Positions 47,026 through 58,370 are shown, counted from the stretch's first letter. The stretch: 64,000 nt of DNA from Callorhinus ursinus (GCF_003265705.1 NW_020312904.1:2031253-2095252), one strand, 5' to 3'. Made by a program: numbers and translations. Notes: a model not told the origin generated them from the sequence alone.

Positions 47026-47146
47026 GGGCGCCTGGGTGGCTCAGACGGTTAAGCGTCTGCCTTCAGCTCAGGTCATGATCCCAGGGTCCTGGGATCGAGT
47101 CCCGCATCGGGCTCCCTGCTCCTTGGGAGCCTGCTTCTCCCTCTGC

Positions 47147-47177
<31 letters not shown>

Positions 47178-47219
47178 CGTCTCTCATGAATAAATAAATA
47201 AAATCTTTAAAAAAAAAAA
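47026..47219 (+). mobile_element. CAN SINE, young copy with perfect 17-bp target duplication
   Basis: Head gggcgcctgggtggctcag; tail tract of the ctctgcctctctctc type with an expanded (CT)n, then aataaataaaatctttaaaaaaaaaaa. The target duplication tttaaagtggtcctcct is identical at 47009-47025 and 47228-47244; eight bases (gacttatc) separate the A run from the right copy. The perfect duplication suggests recent insertion. Confidence 0.97.
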
Positions 47220-47279
47220 GACTTATCTTTAAAGTGGTCCTCCTTTCTTCAGGGTCTTATTTCAGACAAAAGTCTACAG

Positions 47280-48010
47280 AATAAAACATTTTCATACCCA
47301 CCAATTGGTTTTCTCAAAACATAATATATTTTTCTGTACTTGGTTTAGATGATTTTCTTTTAAAAATAAAATATTAATAAGAGAATCGAAGCATTCCACT
47401 TGCTCCTCCCTAATCCCAACCCCCATCATCAGTGACACCCACTATCCTGAATTTGTGTTGTGACACATATATTTACCAAGAAACCACAGATTTTGTTGTT
47501 TCAAATTATTTTAATTTTGAAAGAATTATGTACAATCTGTAGCATATTGTATATATACGTTGAAATCCATACTTGTAGTCAATACCATGTTTTTGAGGCT
47601 TAGACGTTTGCAAACAAGTTTTGGTACTTCAAATTTTCCCTTATGATTGGCAAATTTTTGTGCTATTTATATATCATTCCCTAGCAGAAAACATAAAGGT
47701 ATTATGTTCAATTCTGAAAGTTTTGGGGCTGTGCTTTTCTAGTTCAGATCTTCAATCGACCTGGAATTTACATTTGTGTGTGACGTGAGGTAGGGATCTA
47801 CTGTATTTTTATTTCATACGGAAAATCTATTGCCTTAACACCATTTATTAATGGTTCATCCTTCATCTGCCCATGTGTGGAGCCAACTCCAGTTTATACC
47901 AACAGACGTGGACCTATTTTGGAGCTCCTTACTTGGTCCCTTTCTAGATTTGTCTATCCCTGCATCAGGATCATCCTATCTCAAGCACCATGGACTTACA
48001 GTAAATACTG
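47280..48010 (-). mobile_element. Old L1 3' part, antisense
   Basis: tcgacctggaatttacatttgtgtgtgacgtgaggtagggatc (47757-47799), tgccttaacaccatttattaatgg (47832), and tctagatttgtctatccctgcatcag (47944) are antisense landmarks of the L1 ORF2 end. Strongly decayed. Confidence 0.7.
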
Positions 48011-48249
48011 GTAACTGGTAGATAATGAAGGTCACAGCACAATGGAACAAAGTCTGTAATATATATCAAACGGGCTGAGGCAAGCTAACGGCAAACATGC
48101 ACATCCCTTTCCAGCTGTCTACACCATAATTCAGCAGTGAGGACAAAACGAACTATTACCACTTTTGTTTCAATCATCACATATGATTTAGAAGATCCAT
48201 GAGGAGGAGAACATCTGCTCTATGTACCCATACTCCTGTTTTTTCTCTC

Positions 48250-49960
48250 CTTCTCTCCTCCTTTCTGGTGCAATGTGATTTCTTCACTTATCACTTCCCG
48301 TCTGTTTGATCAATTCCCTCTGCCCAATTTTTTAAAGCAGGTCTTTAGTGACAATTCCTTTCCGTGTGCCTACATCTGGAGAATGTCCTGGGCATTCGCC
48401 TGGAGGCAGCTTCGCCAAGACAAAATGGGTAAGAGACAGTTCCTTCCTCTCCCCACCGACGTCCCTCTGGCCCCCGTGGCTTTCAATGAGCTGCTGTCAC
48501 TCGATTCAGTGCTCACCTTTATTGGTGCTCACCTGTAGGGGACACGCCATTTCTCTCTGGCTGCTTTTAAGACTGTCTTCATTATTTGTTTCCAGAAGTT
48601 TCATTGTGACGTGTCCAGACATGGATGTTCTGGGGATTATTTAACTTGGGTTTGGCTCATCTTTTGGAATCTGTAGGTTTATATCTCTCACCACATTTGG
48701 GGGCTTTTTCAGCAATTTATTTCCCTGACCACCCTTCCCTCTCCCAGGACCTTGGCTTATGGATGTTGGAGATTTGCTTATTGTTCACAGTCTCAGAGGC
48801 TCTGCCCATGTGTTTCTGTCTTTGTTCTCTATTGTTCAGAACAGGAAAATTCCTTTGTTCTGTCCTCAGTTCACGGACTCTATGTTTCCACATCTGCGCT
48901 CCACTGTTGCCTCTCTCCAGCAAGTTGCAATGTTTCTGTTACAGTGCTTTTCAATTCTGAGATTTCCACCTGATTCTTCTTTACAACTTTTGTCCCCTGA
49001 GATTTTCTTTATTTGTTTCAAAACAATTTGTAATTGATTCTTGATGCATTTTTGTGATGACTGCCTTAAGATCTGGTCAGATAATTCGAACATCAGATTC
49101 ACCTTGGTGGCAACATTTATCAGTTATATTTTCTCATTCAAGTTGTGATTTTCATGGTTCTTGGTACAACAGGCAACTTTCGATTGTACTGTGGACATTT
49201 TGTCTGTTATGTGAGGAGACTCTGGGTCTTATTTAAATCTCTAATTTTAGCAGGCTACCACTTTGCTTATGTTAGCATACAGGTCCTGGCCTACTTTTGG
49301 GAGGCTTGGTTCCACTAGCAGTTTAATTTCCAGAGTCCTTGTGGTATTATTTTGGGATGCTTAGTTTATTTGGTGCCTGTGGGGTCCCCATTAGTCCCTC
49401 CTGGATCTGCCTGAGGGAGCAAAGGGGTTTCTGCAGACCAGACCCCCTTGTGTCTCTTGACGGGGGAGGGAAGTCTCAGGATTCCCTGGCCAGGAAATCA
49501 TTAGGGTGGGGGCCCCCCAAGCTCCTCATTGTCTCAGGGATGAAGAGGGTCACCAGGTTGTACCATTTGTTTTGTCGGGGGGTCCTTCTTACCCTTGCTC
49601 CCAGCTGTTCCTGTGTCTCTCGTTCAGAGGGGGGCAGTCTCAGGCCTGGTGGCAAGGAGAATATCTCCCCTGGGCACTTATTTTTGGCGAATGTCCCAAT
49701 GGATCCCCCTTGGTGGTGGTTTCTGGGTTGTTGGTGACAAGTGCTGATGTCAGATCCAGGGGAGAAAGGAGCCAGCTGGGCCACTTCTGCTCCTGCTCAG
49801 CTGGGGGACAGGAAGCACCAGGGTCTCGTTTTCCTGTGGGTGGGAAGACCTGGACCACCCGTTGCTGTGCTGTCCCCTGTTTCCCGGCTTCCTAACCAGC
49901 CTTTCTTCCTCACACTGCTTTTCAGAGTTCCCAGCGATTGTCTCCCGTGTTATTTCCAGA
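48250..49960 (-). mobile_element. L1 ORF1/5' UTR or HAL1, antisense
   Basis: ORF1-type landmarks: gagctgctgtcactcgattc (48488), catttctctctggctgcttttaagac (48549), tcatcttttggaatctgtagg (48656), tttgttctgtcctcagttcacggactct (48853). It continues with the 5' region: gttatattttctcattcaag (49123), ggtcttatttaaatctctaattttagcaggc (49213), ggcctacttttgggaggc (49290), ggtgcctgtggggtcccc (49371). Because ORF2 sequence is nearly absent between this and 47280-48010, HAL1 is a real alternative. Confidence 0.7.
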
Positions 49961-50099
49961 TTTGTAGTGTGCTTAGCAGAGAGGCAGCATCTCATCCAGA
50001 CCAGCTACAAGATCTCCGGGAGTGACTTCTCTGTGCTCATGACTCACATTTCTCTCTGCAGCAGAGCCTCCAGCTCTAGACTATACACCCACTAGCTAC

Positions 50100-50985
50100 T
50101 CGCCCAGGATTCCTCAGTGGATGCTCAGCATGCATCACATCTTACCTGGCAAAGCAGTACCACTGACTGTAGCCCCCGGGTCCATGGCACCTCTAGCTTT
50201 CTCCATCTTGGGAAACTGTAGACAGCCACCCAGTTGTGCAGACCAGAAACCAGGGAGTGGTTTTCGAAAGGCAGGTCTCTGTAGCCCATACGTGTGTGGC
50301 CTGACAGTGTGGCCATGTTAGTACGTCCCCGTCATCTCTACTCACGGCCACAGTTGCCTGCATCACCAGGACAGGCTCCCCTTGGGTCACTGCTTCCTGT
50401 CTCTCTGCAGCTGCCCTAGTGAGTGAAGCATAGAGCACCCCAGGTCATGATGTTCCTTAAAGCAGCCTGGGGTCTTCCCACCACACCAAGGCTAAAAGCC
50501 ACAGCGGCCCACAGGCCCAGGCCTCACCCTCCTGCCATTGCATTACCTCTTCCTCCTGTCACCGACAACGTGGTGACCCTCCCTTTCTCCCATCCCTCCC
50601 CCACCACATTGGCCACACTTCTGGCTGCAGACCCCGCAGAATTCTGCCAGTTCAAGGGGTCACTTCGTGTTCTCTCTCTGTGGGTTGTTTTTCCCCACAT
50701 CTGTGACTACACCCTGACTGGGTCCCAACACACTGCCACCTTCGCCTTTTGTCCTGGGGACTCAAGCCCCTACTGAGCACAGGCGCTCCTTCCCACCCTC
50801 AGGACCATCGTCTGGGACCTTGCCTCACTTTATCTTTCCCAAACCACAGCAAGCGCTGTACATCAGCTTCTTTGTTTACTTACTTAATGTGCTTACTACC
50901 ACCTCCTCTTGCAAGGACCCACCCTGTTGGCATCTGTCACTATTGCAACCCCAGAACCCACCGTCTCCCACAGAACAGGAGTAAG
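50100..50985 (+). mobile_element. L2 LINE fragment, sense
   Basis: ggatgctcagcatgcatcac (50119), agccacccagttgtgcagaccagaaacc (50224-50251), gcttcctgtctctctgcagc (50392), aggctaaaagccacagcggcccac (50487), then cttcctcctgtcaccgacaa and ctggccacacttctggctgc-like wording. The order agrees with L2 ORF2 to 3' sequence. Heavily decayed and non-functional. Confidence 0.65.
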
Positions 50986-50989
50986 TTCT

Positions 50990-51650
50990 GGCTGCAGGGA
51001 GAGTGCAGTTGGTGAAAACCTCAGGTGTGTGGGTCGGGCAGGAGGGAGCCACGCCAGGTCTCTGAGCAGAGTCCCCAGGCTCCTTGCCATGGCCTGGTTT
51101 CCTCCTGGCTCGGACGTGAGCCTCCCCTCCATCCTGGGGCCATCTCTCTAGTGGACAGAGAGAGTGAAAAACGCAGGGGAGCAGAGCCAGGGACTGGGAT
51201 GGAGGAGGGGCTGACTTGGCTGTGTCCAGACCAGACCCTGTCCCGGCACCCAGATTTCTGGAGACCCTGTATCTCCAGCCGTGTTTCTAAACCAGCTCTG
51301 AAGGAACAGAAGCTCCATTACCACACGTGCCCAGGATCTGAGTGAGGGCACTGGCCGTGGGACCTGTCCTGACTCCACCAGCTCGCAGACAACTGATCAG
51401 ACGAGGGTCCCTACGTTCATTACGGAGGAAGAGGAGAGTCAGGGAGGGAACTCTGGGGATGAGGTAGAGAGGAGCCAGCAGGGAGGGAGACAAGCCTGGT
51501 AGGGAGCGGGACGAGAAGAATCCAATAAGCAGGAAGAGGCAGAGGCAGGATGGGAGACATAAAATAGAGAAATAATTCTCAAATTGGATGCTGGCTCTGG
51601 CATGGATTTATAGCATATTATGAGATTCTAATGCAAACCAGTGCTCTGGG
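50990..51650. other. GC-rich unclassified DNA
   Basis: No recognised element. Frames of 66-106 codons on both strands are without domains. Confidence 0.5.
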
Positions 51651-51676
51651 TTTTTTTATTATTATTATTATTTATG
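51651..51676. repeat. T run with (TTA)n microsatellite
   Basis: ttttttt followed by five to six tta units. Confidence 0.9.
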
Positions 51677-51746
51677 CGGAAAACTGACTGAGAGATCAGT
51701 GTGGAGATTCATGAGCTTGAACTACACCAGATCTAGCAGAAGAGAG

Positions 51747-51764
51747 TTTTTTTTTTTTTTTTTT
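51747..51764. repeat. 18-base poly(T)
   Basis: A pure T run, flanked by agagag and cctctg. No SINE or retrocopy could be attached to it. Confidence 0.9.
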
Positions 51765-52325
51765 CCTCTGCCTCCCTAGTTTTCAGTGTGTGTCGCTCTC
51801 AATGGGGAAATAATCTTCCCTTTGATTTCAAACGGTCTCTGAGTCTTTCAGAATCTTTGGGGTTACAGTGGGAAGTTGGTAAGTCATTCACTCAAGAGCC
51901 TGGCCTGGTAGATGTGGATTTATAGACACAATGTCTATGGAAAAAGAGTCTCTGGACTCAGAAGGACCATGAAGCAATTTCACTGCAAAACATGGTCTTT
52001 TTTATTAGCCTCATCCATTCACTCATAAGCTATGGTATCTCAACAGTGGAAAGGCTCAGCCACCCATCCCTTCATTCGTCCCAGGGGCAGGTACTGAGAA
52101 TCTGGTGTCTGGAGGGGGACCTGCGGGGCATTATGCAGGGTGGGCCGGGGGAGGCTTCTCTGCTGTTTGAAAGGACCAGAAACAGAGTTCGCAGCAACTT
52201 GCAGACAATGCTGGTTGCTTGTGCAAGTCTGAGGCAGACACAGGGATGGGCTCAGAACTTCCCTGGATGATCCCAGCCTCCCGGGCCTGGCTTGCTCACA
52301 GGCTGGTGAAAATATTTGCTGCATA
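51765..52325. other. No recognised gene or element
   Basis: Mixed composition. Frames at 51992-52270 (plus) and 52040-52324 (minus) overlap each other and have no known domain. Confidence 0.45.
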
Positions 52326-52329
52326 GTTG

Positions 52330-53450
52330 GGAGAAAACTATTTTATTCACTAATGTAATCACTTTAGGCATATAATTAATGATCTGTATTTTTTTTTTTT
52401 TACATTTGTGTAGAATTTCAAACATATCTACATGCAGGGAGGTATTATTTTTCACATTTGCTGCATTGGTAATTTTTTTCTTTTTCTGATCTATTTTTTT
52501 TTGCAAGTGACAATATTGTATTATTTCACTCTTAAACGTTCCAGTGTGTATCCCTGAAGAATAGGCATTTTCATTTGTAACCAAGCGCCACGATCACATC
52601 TGATGGTTGACAACGATCTATGATGTTTATCCAACATGCACTCCGTAGTCAAATATCCCCGAGTGCTAATGAATGTTGTAGAGTCAGCCGGCTTCAACCA
52701 GAACCCCTACAAGGCTGATACACTGGTTCAGTGGTTAAGACTCCAAGTCCCTTGGAACTCCTGGGTGGCTCAGTTAGTGAAGCGTCTGCCTTTGGCTCAG
52801 GTCATGATCCCGGGGTCCTGGGACTGAGTCCCACACCGGGCTCTCTGCTCAGCGGGGAGTCTGCTTCTTCCTCTCCCTCTGCCTCTCTTTCTCTCTGTCT
52901 GTCTCTCATGAATAAATAAATGAAATCTTAAAAAGAGAAAAAGACTCAAAGTCCCTCCCCGCCTTTTATTTTTGGTGTTAACTTGTTCCAGAAATCAGAG
53001 CGGTTGTCCTGCAGATTGCCAACCACACGGGACTGGAGTGTCTGCTCCTTGCAGTGCCGTGATGTTATCTTCTGTTCCCTATTTTTTATAAATGGAAGGC
53101 AGAGGTTTGGGTAGTGTCAGATGTAAGACTTCTGGCTGGTGTATTTCGTAAGTAGAACTGTGTGATCCCCAGTGCATCACATCAGGAGACGCACCTTGCG
53201 GCTGTCCCGCCTTTAGAGACGCTGAGACCCCCCCAGTGGTTCTGGGTGCTGGTGTCTTGTCCGGTTCCCCACCCGCCATTCAGCAACTGGATTCATCCCC
53301 TGATAGACATTGCCAGTTAATTCAGAGACTGTAAAACAGTGATTTTTAAAACTGTCTAATTCCTTCTATATTTAACAGCTTAAAGTTTCTAACGAATAAA
53401 ATGAAAAGGAACTATGACACGTCCTTGGTGGCATCTTTGTAGGTAAATTT
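52330..53450 (-). mobile_element. Old L1 3' UTR, antisense, split by a SINE
   Basis: Antisense landmarks: ttccagtgtgtatccctgaagaataggc (52539-52566), tgcactccgtagtcaaatatcccc (52637), and after the SINE tgttccagaaatcagagcgg (52984), gtaagacttctggctggtgtatttcg (53122), ccagtgcatcacatcaggaga (53169), and ctggtgtcttgtccggttcc (53248). The order is that of an old L1M 3' region in reverse. Confidence 0.6.
52753..52940 (+). mobile_element. CAN SINE
   Basis: actcctgggtggctcagtta, ggtcctgggactgagtccc, ctctgcctctctttctctctg, aataaataaatgaaatctt. Target duplication aagactc(c/a)aagtccct at 52737-52752 and 52941-52956. Confidence 0.95.
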
Positions 53451-53544
53451 GGTTTTATGTGCCACGGAGGAAGGGCTGATCCTGTCTAGCTCTGCACTTT
53501 TGTAGAAGAGGGTGGATGCCGAGTCATTTCAACCCTGTCCGTGT

Positions 53545-53640
53545 TTACTGAGGGTTGACTCTGCACAGGGCTCTTGAGTGAGTGTCAAGACACCTGGGAT
53601 GCCTCCTGCCTTCAAGGAGCTCACTCTCAGCGAGGGAGAG
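53545..53640 (-). mobile_element. L2 3' end fragment, antisense
   Basis: tttactgagggttgactctg, then ttcaaggagctcactctcag, is antisense L2 3' sequence. Its right half lies inside the left arm of the inverted repeat, so the other arm carries the same piece in sense orientation. Confidence 0.55.
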
Positions 53641-53873
53641 AGAGCACGGATGTCTCCCTTATCCTCTCCACGTTTAGTGGCAGAATCCTGTGTGAGGAAC
53701 AGCATAGACTGATTAAACATGCCTCCCTGGAACCGGACAATCCAACAAAAAACAAGACAGATGTTTACACTTGAAGGATGAGCTGAGTTTCCAAATGGAT
53801 GTAGGATGGAGTCCCCAGCCCACGTAGAAGGGCAGGGGCTGCAGGTGTGCGGCCCTTCAGTGTTACTGGGGAG
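53592..53873 (+). repeat. Inverted repeat, left arm (282 bp)
   Basis: Reverse-complements 54501-54784 with one substitution (cctcctgcc here, equivalent to ccttctgcc there) and one 2-base indel (gacagatg here, gacatagatg equivalent there). Left boundary is at acctgggatgcc, right boundary at actggggag. The arm contains part of an antisense L2. Spacer to the right arm is 627 bp. Confidence 0.95.
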
Positions 53874-54098
53874 CAGTGGTCTGGTGTGGATGGGACCGGA
53901 CAGGGTAACCATGTAATTATTGCTCCAAATCAGGACGCGCTTGAGACTGGAAGTGCCACATCTGGGACTATCGCAGCAAGCCAGGTTGGTTTCCGTGAAC
54001 TCGTGGCTCAGAGTAGGGATGATGGAAAATGAGTCTGAAGAATTCAGCAGGGATGAGTGCAGGCAGGACCCAGCTGTTAAGAAAACAAATCTGCAGGG

Positions 54099-54177
54099 TG
54101 TTGGTGTTTGATTGGCATGTTTTGGCAGAATAATAGCGTGTTGCTGTTTGACTGGTGTGTTTTGGCAGAATAACGTC
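54099..54177 (+). repeat. Two-copy 40-bp tandem duplication at the LTR start
   Basis: ttggtgtttgattggcatgt and ttgctgtttgactggtgtgt start the units, each followed by tttggcagaataa. Period 40, about 88% identity by eye. Confidence 0.85.
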
Positions 54178-54955
54178 CCCCCACCCAAGATGCCCATGTC
54201 CTCACTCCCCAGAAACTGGGAATATGTCAGGTTACATGGCCAAGGGGGATGGAGATTGCAGATGGAGTTAGTTGCTAATGGCCTGACTCTAGATGGGGAG
54301 ATTTCCTGGATTATCCAGGGGAGCCCAGGGTAACCACTAAGGCCCAAGTAGAAGCGGGGGGCAGAAGAGGAGAGTCAGAGAGGGAGACGTGTCTGTGGAA
54401 GTGTGGTTAGAAGGACCGGACCTCTCACTGCTGGGTTTGAAGATGGCAGAGGGGGCCCCGAGCCCACAAATGCACACTGCCTCTAGACACTTGGAAGAGT
54501 CTCCCCAGTAACACTGAAGGGCCGCACACCTGCAGCCCCTGCCCTTCTACGTGGGCTGGGGACTCCATCCTACATCCATTTGGAAACTCAGCTCATCCTT
54601 CAAGTGTAAACATCTATGTCTTGTTTTTTGTTGGATTGTCCGGTTCCAGGGAGGCATGTTTAATCAGTCTATGCTGTTCCTCACACAGGATTCTGCCACT
54701 AAACGTGGAGAGGATAAGGGAGACATCCGTGCTCTCTCTCCCTCGCTGAGAGTGAGCTCCTTGAAGGCAGAAGGCATCCCAGGTCTCTCGACCTGCTCCA
54801 GAAAGGATGTGCTCCAGAAAGAAACACAACCCTGCCAGCATCTTGATTTTACCCAAGGAAACCCATCTCAAACTTCTGAACTCCAGAACTGTAAGTTAAT
54901 AATTTGTGTTACGGTTTGTCACAACCACCACAGGAAGCTAACACATAATTGGCTA
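54160..54955 (+). mobile_element. MaLR-type LTR, sense, interrupted by the inverted-repeat right arm
   Basis: 5' part: ggcagaataacgtcccccca, aagatgcccatgtcctcactccccagaaactgg, ggttacatggccaaggggga, and gatttcctggattatccagggga (54300). 3' part after the arm: acaaccctgccagcatcttgattttaccc (54827-54855), cttctgaactccagaactgtaagttaataatttgtgtt, and ggaagctaacacata. The gap between the two is filled by 54501-54784, so that arm arrived after the LTR. Confidence 0.75.
54501..54784 (-). repeat. Inverted repeat, right arm (284 bp)
   Basis: Near-perfect reverse complement of 53592-53873. It lies inside an old LTR whose consensus order resumes on both sides, so this is the inserted copy. Just to the right, tgctccagaaag occurs twice (54794-54805 and 54810-54821). 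Confidence 0.95.
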
Positions 54956-54959
54956 TGAT

Positions 54960-56280
54960 AGGAGAGTAGGGTGACTCTTAGATTTCACTTGGAAAACCAG
55001 GTAGATTATGGGACCATTCGTTAATAAAGAATAAAGAGAATCATAGTCAAGGACAAAGACAATGCATCCCATTCCAGTAGACACAAGTGCCCCCTTCTTC
55101 AGTAACCACGGGCAGTGACACCCCAGAGTGAACAGGTGAAGACCAGTTGGTTGGATGGATCTCAAGAGAGTCTCACAGTCCACATGATACTTAGCATTTC
55201 TTCATTACAGGAGTGAGGAAATGCCTCAAAACCAGCCTAACGCAGACTGGGAAACGTTCACGAACAGTTAAAATCCCTCACATGATAATATAACATCGGG
55301 GTTCCTTTCTCCAACCACGCTGGGGATTCCATTCCATTATTTGATATCATGATTTGAATAACTACCCAATCAGTCAAACTCCTGGCCTCTTGCAATAACT
55401 CTGGTGTATATTTGTTGTTTGTTTATCCAAACAAAAGAATCTTTTGGACAACGTTTCCTGTTAAGCTGTGCATTTGTAGAGAAGAGTACTCCCTTTGGTC
55501 TCAAGATTGCCTGCCACATTTCCTATTCCAGGGTTATTTTAGGTAGCATTTCCATTGCCAGCAGCATGTTCCAGAAGTGGACACCTGGTTTACTTTGTGT
55601 AGTTTAAGCTTGAGGGAGTGAGGAAGGCCTGTTCTGTGGGTCACAGAGCTATTTACCAGGAAGTGAGCTGAGCGTCTCCAGCAGCCCCATCTCTCCCGGT
55701 GGAGTAAGTCATTGTAAGTCAGCTCAGGAGAGTTGTGCAGGGGTAACCAACAACCCCAGAGTATCATTGGATTGAGGCATTTGTTTCTTTCCCACATTAT
55801 TCGTCAACTGTGGGTTTACGGCTCCATGCCTCTTCCTCGTTCGGGGATTTGAGAAGGAGGAGGATCCTGTTTCGGCCACACCTGTGAGCCCGAGGGAGTC
55901 TGGACCAGCCTGGGGCCCCCCTCCCCTGAGGTGGGTGCAGAGCGGGGTGAAAGCTACAACCTGCCTCAGCTTATGAGAACGGCTGGAGATGACAGACAGG
56001 GAGGCACCACGGCGAGTTCCAAAGGCTCCCGGGCGCTGTCAAGACTGGTTTGCAAGACCTAACCAACCGCTTCTTTTTTAGTAAGGAATGCTGAACAGGG
56101 TTTCTACCTTGGGATTATAAATCTCCTGGCTGGTTCTTACTCAATCCCTGTAGAGATGCAGCCTGTGAAGCTGAATCTAGGCATAAGCTCCCATGGATGT
56201 CACCTTAAGTTTGCACCATCTGTATTCTTTCAAGCAGTCAGATCATGATGTCTGACATAGTGACTAAAAAGTCCTCCTGT
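54960..56280. other. No recognised gene or element
   Basis: Mixed composition. The minus frame 55534-55797 and plus frame 55404-55607 show nothing familiar. Old repeat debris is possible near 55310-55600. Confidence 0.45.
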
Positions 56281-56284
56281 GAAA

Positions 56285-57005
56285 TTTCCTTGTTGGCTTT
56301 TTAATTGAATTAGAATATAAATGAAGTACAGTTTGCAAATCTTACGCGCATAGCTCACTGCTCTTTTCTAAAGGGAAACGCGTAGTCAGATTTAAAACAC
56401 CAGGATACTCCTGGCACCCCAGAGCCTTTCTCGTGACCCTCCCCACATCAACTAGTGGAGTTTGCGTTAATGAGAGGAGTCAGCTCAGCCCCATATTGAT
56501 AAGATCCATCCACACTGATATGATCAGCAGTATTCTTTTTTTTTTTTAAGATTTTATGCACTCATTTGAGAGAGAGAGCCCAAGAGAGAAAGTGAGCGAG
56601 CAAGCATGAGTGGGGGTGGGGGGGAAGGGCAGAGGGAGAAGGAGAAGCAGGCTCCCCCCGGGATCATGACCTGAGCCTAAGGCAGACGCTTAACGCACTG
56701 AGCCACCCAGGTGCCCCAGTAGTGTGTGCTTTTTGTTGCTATATATTTCATTGCATGAATAGTCCAGAATTCATTCATTTATGCATTCTATCATTCACAA
56801 CATTTGCACAGTTTTCAGTTTAGGCTTTTATAGCTAACACTGTTGTGAGCATGTTTGCCCTTCTGGAATGTGTGTGCTTCCATTTCCGCAGAGCGTGGAT
56901 GTGAGAGTCGCAGGGCTGGTTCAGGGCGTGCCTGGGAGTCTGTGCCTGTGGATGCCTCGGTTTCTTCTTTGAGTTCTGTAACTTTTGGGCTTAAAAATTT
57001 TGAGG
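56285..57005 (-). mobile_element. Old L1 3' UTR, antisense, split by a SINE
   Basis: cttttctaaagggaaacgcg, ttttgttgctatatatttcattgcatgaatagtcc (56730-56764) and gcttttatagctaacactgttgtgagcatg (56824-56853) correspond to the antisense L1 3' UTR on both sides of the SINE. Confidence 0.6.
56536..56717 (-). mobile_element. CAN SINE, antisense, internally deleted
   Basis: T run, aagattttatgcactcattt, GA-rich tract, then caggctccccccgggatcatgacc, where about 35 bases of the usual middle are missing, and the reversed head ending caggtgcccc. Target duplication is not clear, and the copy looks older than others here. Confidence 0.92.
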
Positions 57006-57059
57006 CTCCATTAGGTGGACGGCTATGTCATTTGGAGATGCTTTAGCTACCTGTCGAGT

Positions 57060-57665
57060 TGACCTCTGACTGCGGTGAGATGTCCCTCCTGTCAGCACCT
57101 GCTGCCCACTGTCCACCATGTGGGATGTCGGTTCAGCTGCCCAGCTCCCCTCACGCGGGATTTGTATGCGGTCCTTCTTCCTGCCATGTAGCTATCAACC
57201 TGCCTCTGTTCTTCTCTTCAGTGTAATTTGTGCTGTTCTTGTTGTTGGGCTGTTTTTGTTTTTTTTTTGATCTACTCTGTTAATCTTTGTCTCCTACTTG
57301 GAATGTGCAGCTAATTTTCATTTAATGTACTGAACTGAGTCATGAATTGCCGATATTTGATGATTTTCACCAACGAAAAGACAATTTCATATGATTCAAC
57401 ATAGTAATTGCTATGTATTTGGTTTAAATCTATAATCTTACCATTAGCTTTCTATATGTCTTGTATTTTTCCCCTTCTCTTTCTCTTCTTGAATTATTTA
57501 TATTAATCTGGTATGTTTTATTATTCCATTTTCTTTGCCATTAGCTCGTTGTATAACGTTTTCTTATTTTAGTGACTAAAATGGAGATTATTATAACAGG
57601 CATCTCCGATATGATATGAAGTACCTGAAAGTAGTAGTTTTACTACCTCATGGACAAGATCTCAC
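57060..57665 (-). mobile_element. Probable old L1, antisense, weak
   Basis: AT-rich sequence with ttaatctttgtctcctactt, ttttcatttaatgtactga and tttctatatgtcttgtatttttc, words usual in antisense L1 ORF2. No firm alignment. Confidence 0.4.
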
Positions 57666-57669
57666 AATG

Positions 57670-58100
57670 CTTACATTTCATTCACCAGCTGCCTCCTTTG
57701 GGCTGTATTATGAAGTATTGTTCTCAATTCTTTGCTGATTCTCCCATCCCTCCTTGTAAGTGCATTATAATTCATGCCACTTACCACATGCCTTTGTAAT
57801 TCCTCCCACTCCAAGTGAGGAGTCGATGTCCACAAAGCCACAACACTCAGCTGGGCCATGTGACATATATTCTGGAAGGTGGGTGGGCCAGAGGAGACCA
57901 GCATGGACCCAGCACCTCCCCAAGCAGCAAGTGCTCTCCATCGTTCGGGGCACGCTTCATCCATTCCCCACATGGGGGACGTGTTCTCACCATCCAGGAA
58001 GCCCAAGGGGAACATCCACAAGCGGAGAAGACCCAGACCTGGGACCAGACCCAGGGGAGCCCAGTGTGTCCACTCCGTTGGTAAACCCACTTAATTAATC
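57670..58100. other. Unclassified block between L1 pieces
   Basis: More GC-rich than the L1-like sequence on either side, with overlapping frames on both strands (minus 57671-58090, 139 codons). It could be an unrecognised transposon or LTR inserted into L1. Confidence 0.35.
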
Positions 58101-58129
58101 TTCACTTTAGATCACCCAATTTTTATTTC

Positions 58130-58370
58130 TAGCATTTCTGCTCAGATCTGCCTATCTGACAAAATTCTGTTTGTTCCTGCCTCTCTCCGAGGTGCTGGGC
58201 AGCTGTCGGAGGCATTCAAGGCTCCTGTTTGAGATTTTCACCATCTACATCATCTCTGCAAGATTCTATCGGCCATATCTTCTCACGACCGTGGGTCTCA
58301 TTTTCTTTTCTCCTTATGCATCAAGTACTCTCTATTTTTATCCTAGACATTGATTGTAAAAAGGAGGGGG
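58130..58370 (-). mobile_element. Possible L1/HAL1 5' fragment, antisense
   Basis: ggtctcattttcttttctcc, ttatgcatcaagtactctct and cctagacattgattgtaaa resemble the antisense 5' end of old L1/HAL1. Confidence 0.4.

Noticed and set aside
53529..54347. 272-codon minus-strand open frame, part of it repeated in a plus frame at 54551-54958
   Set aside because: The shared peptide is explained by the inverted DNA repeat. The frame runs through L2 and LTR sequence.
57670..58095. 139-codon minus-strand and 112-codon plus-strand frames as an exon
   Set aside because: Both strands are open over the same interval and there is no known domain. More likely a repeat.
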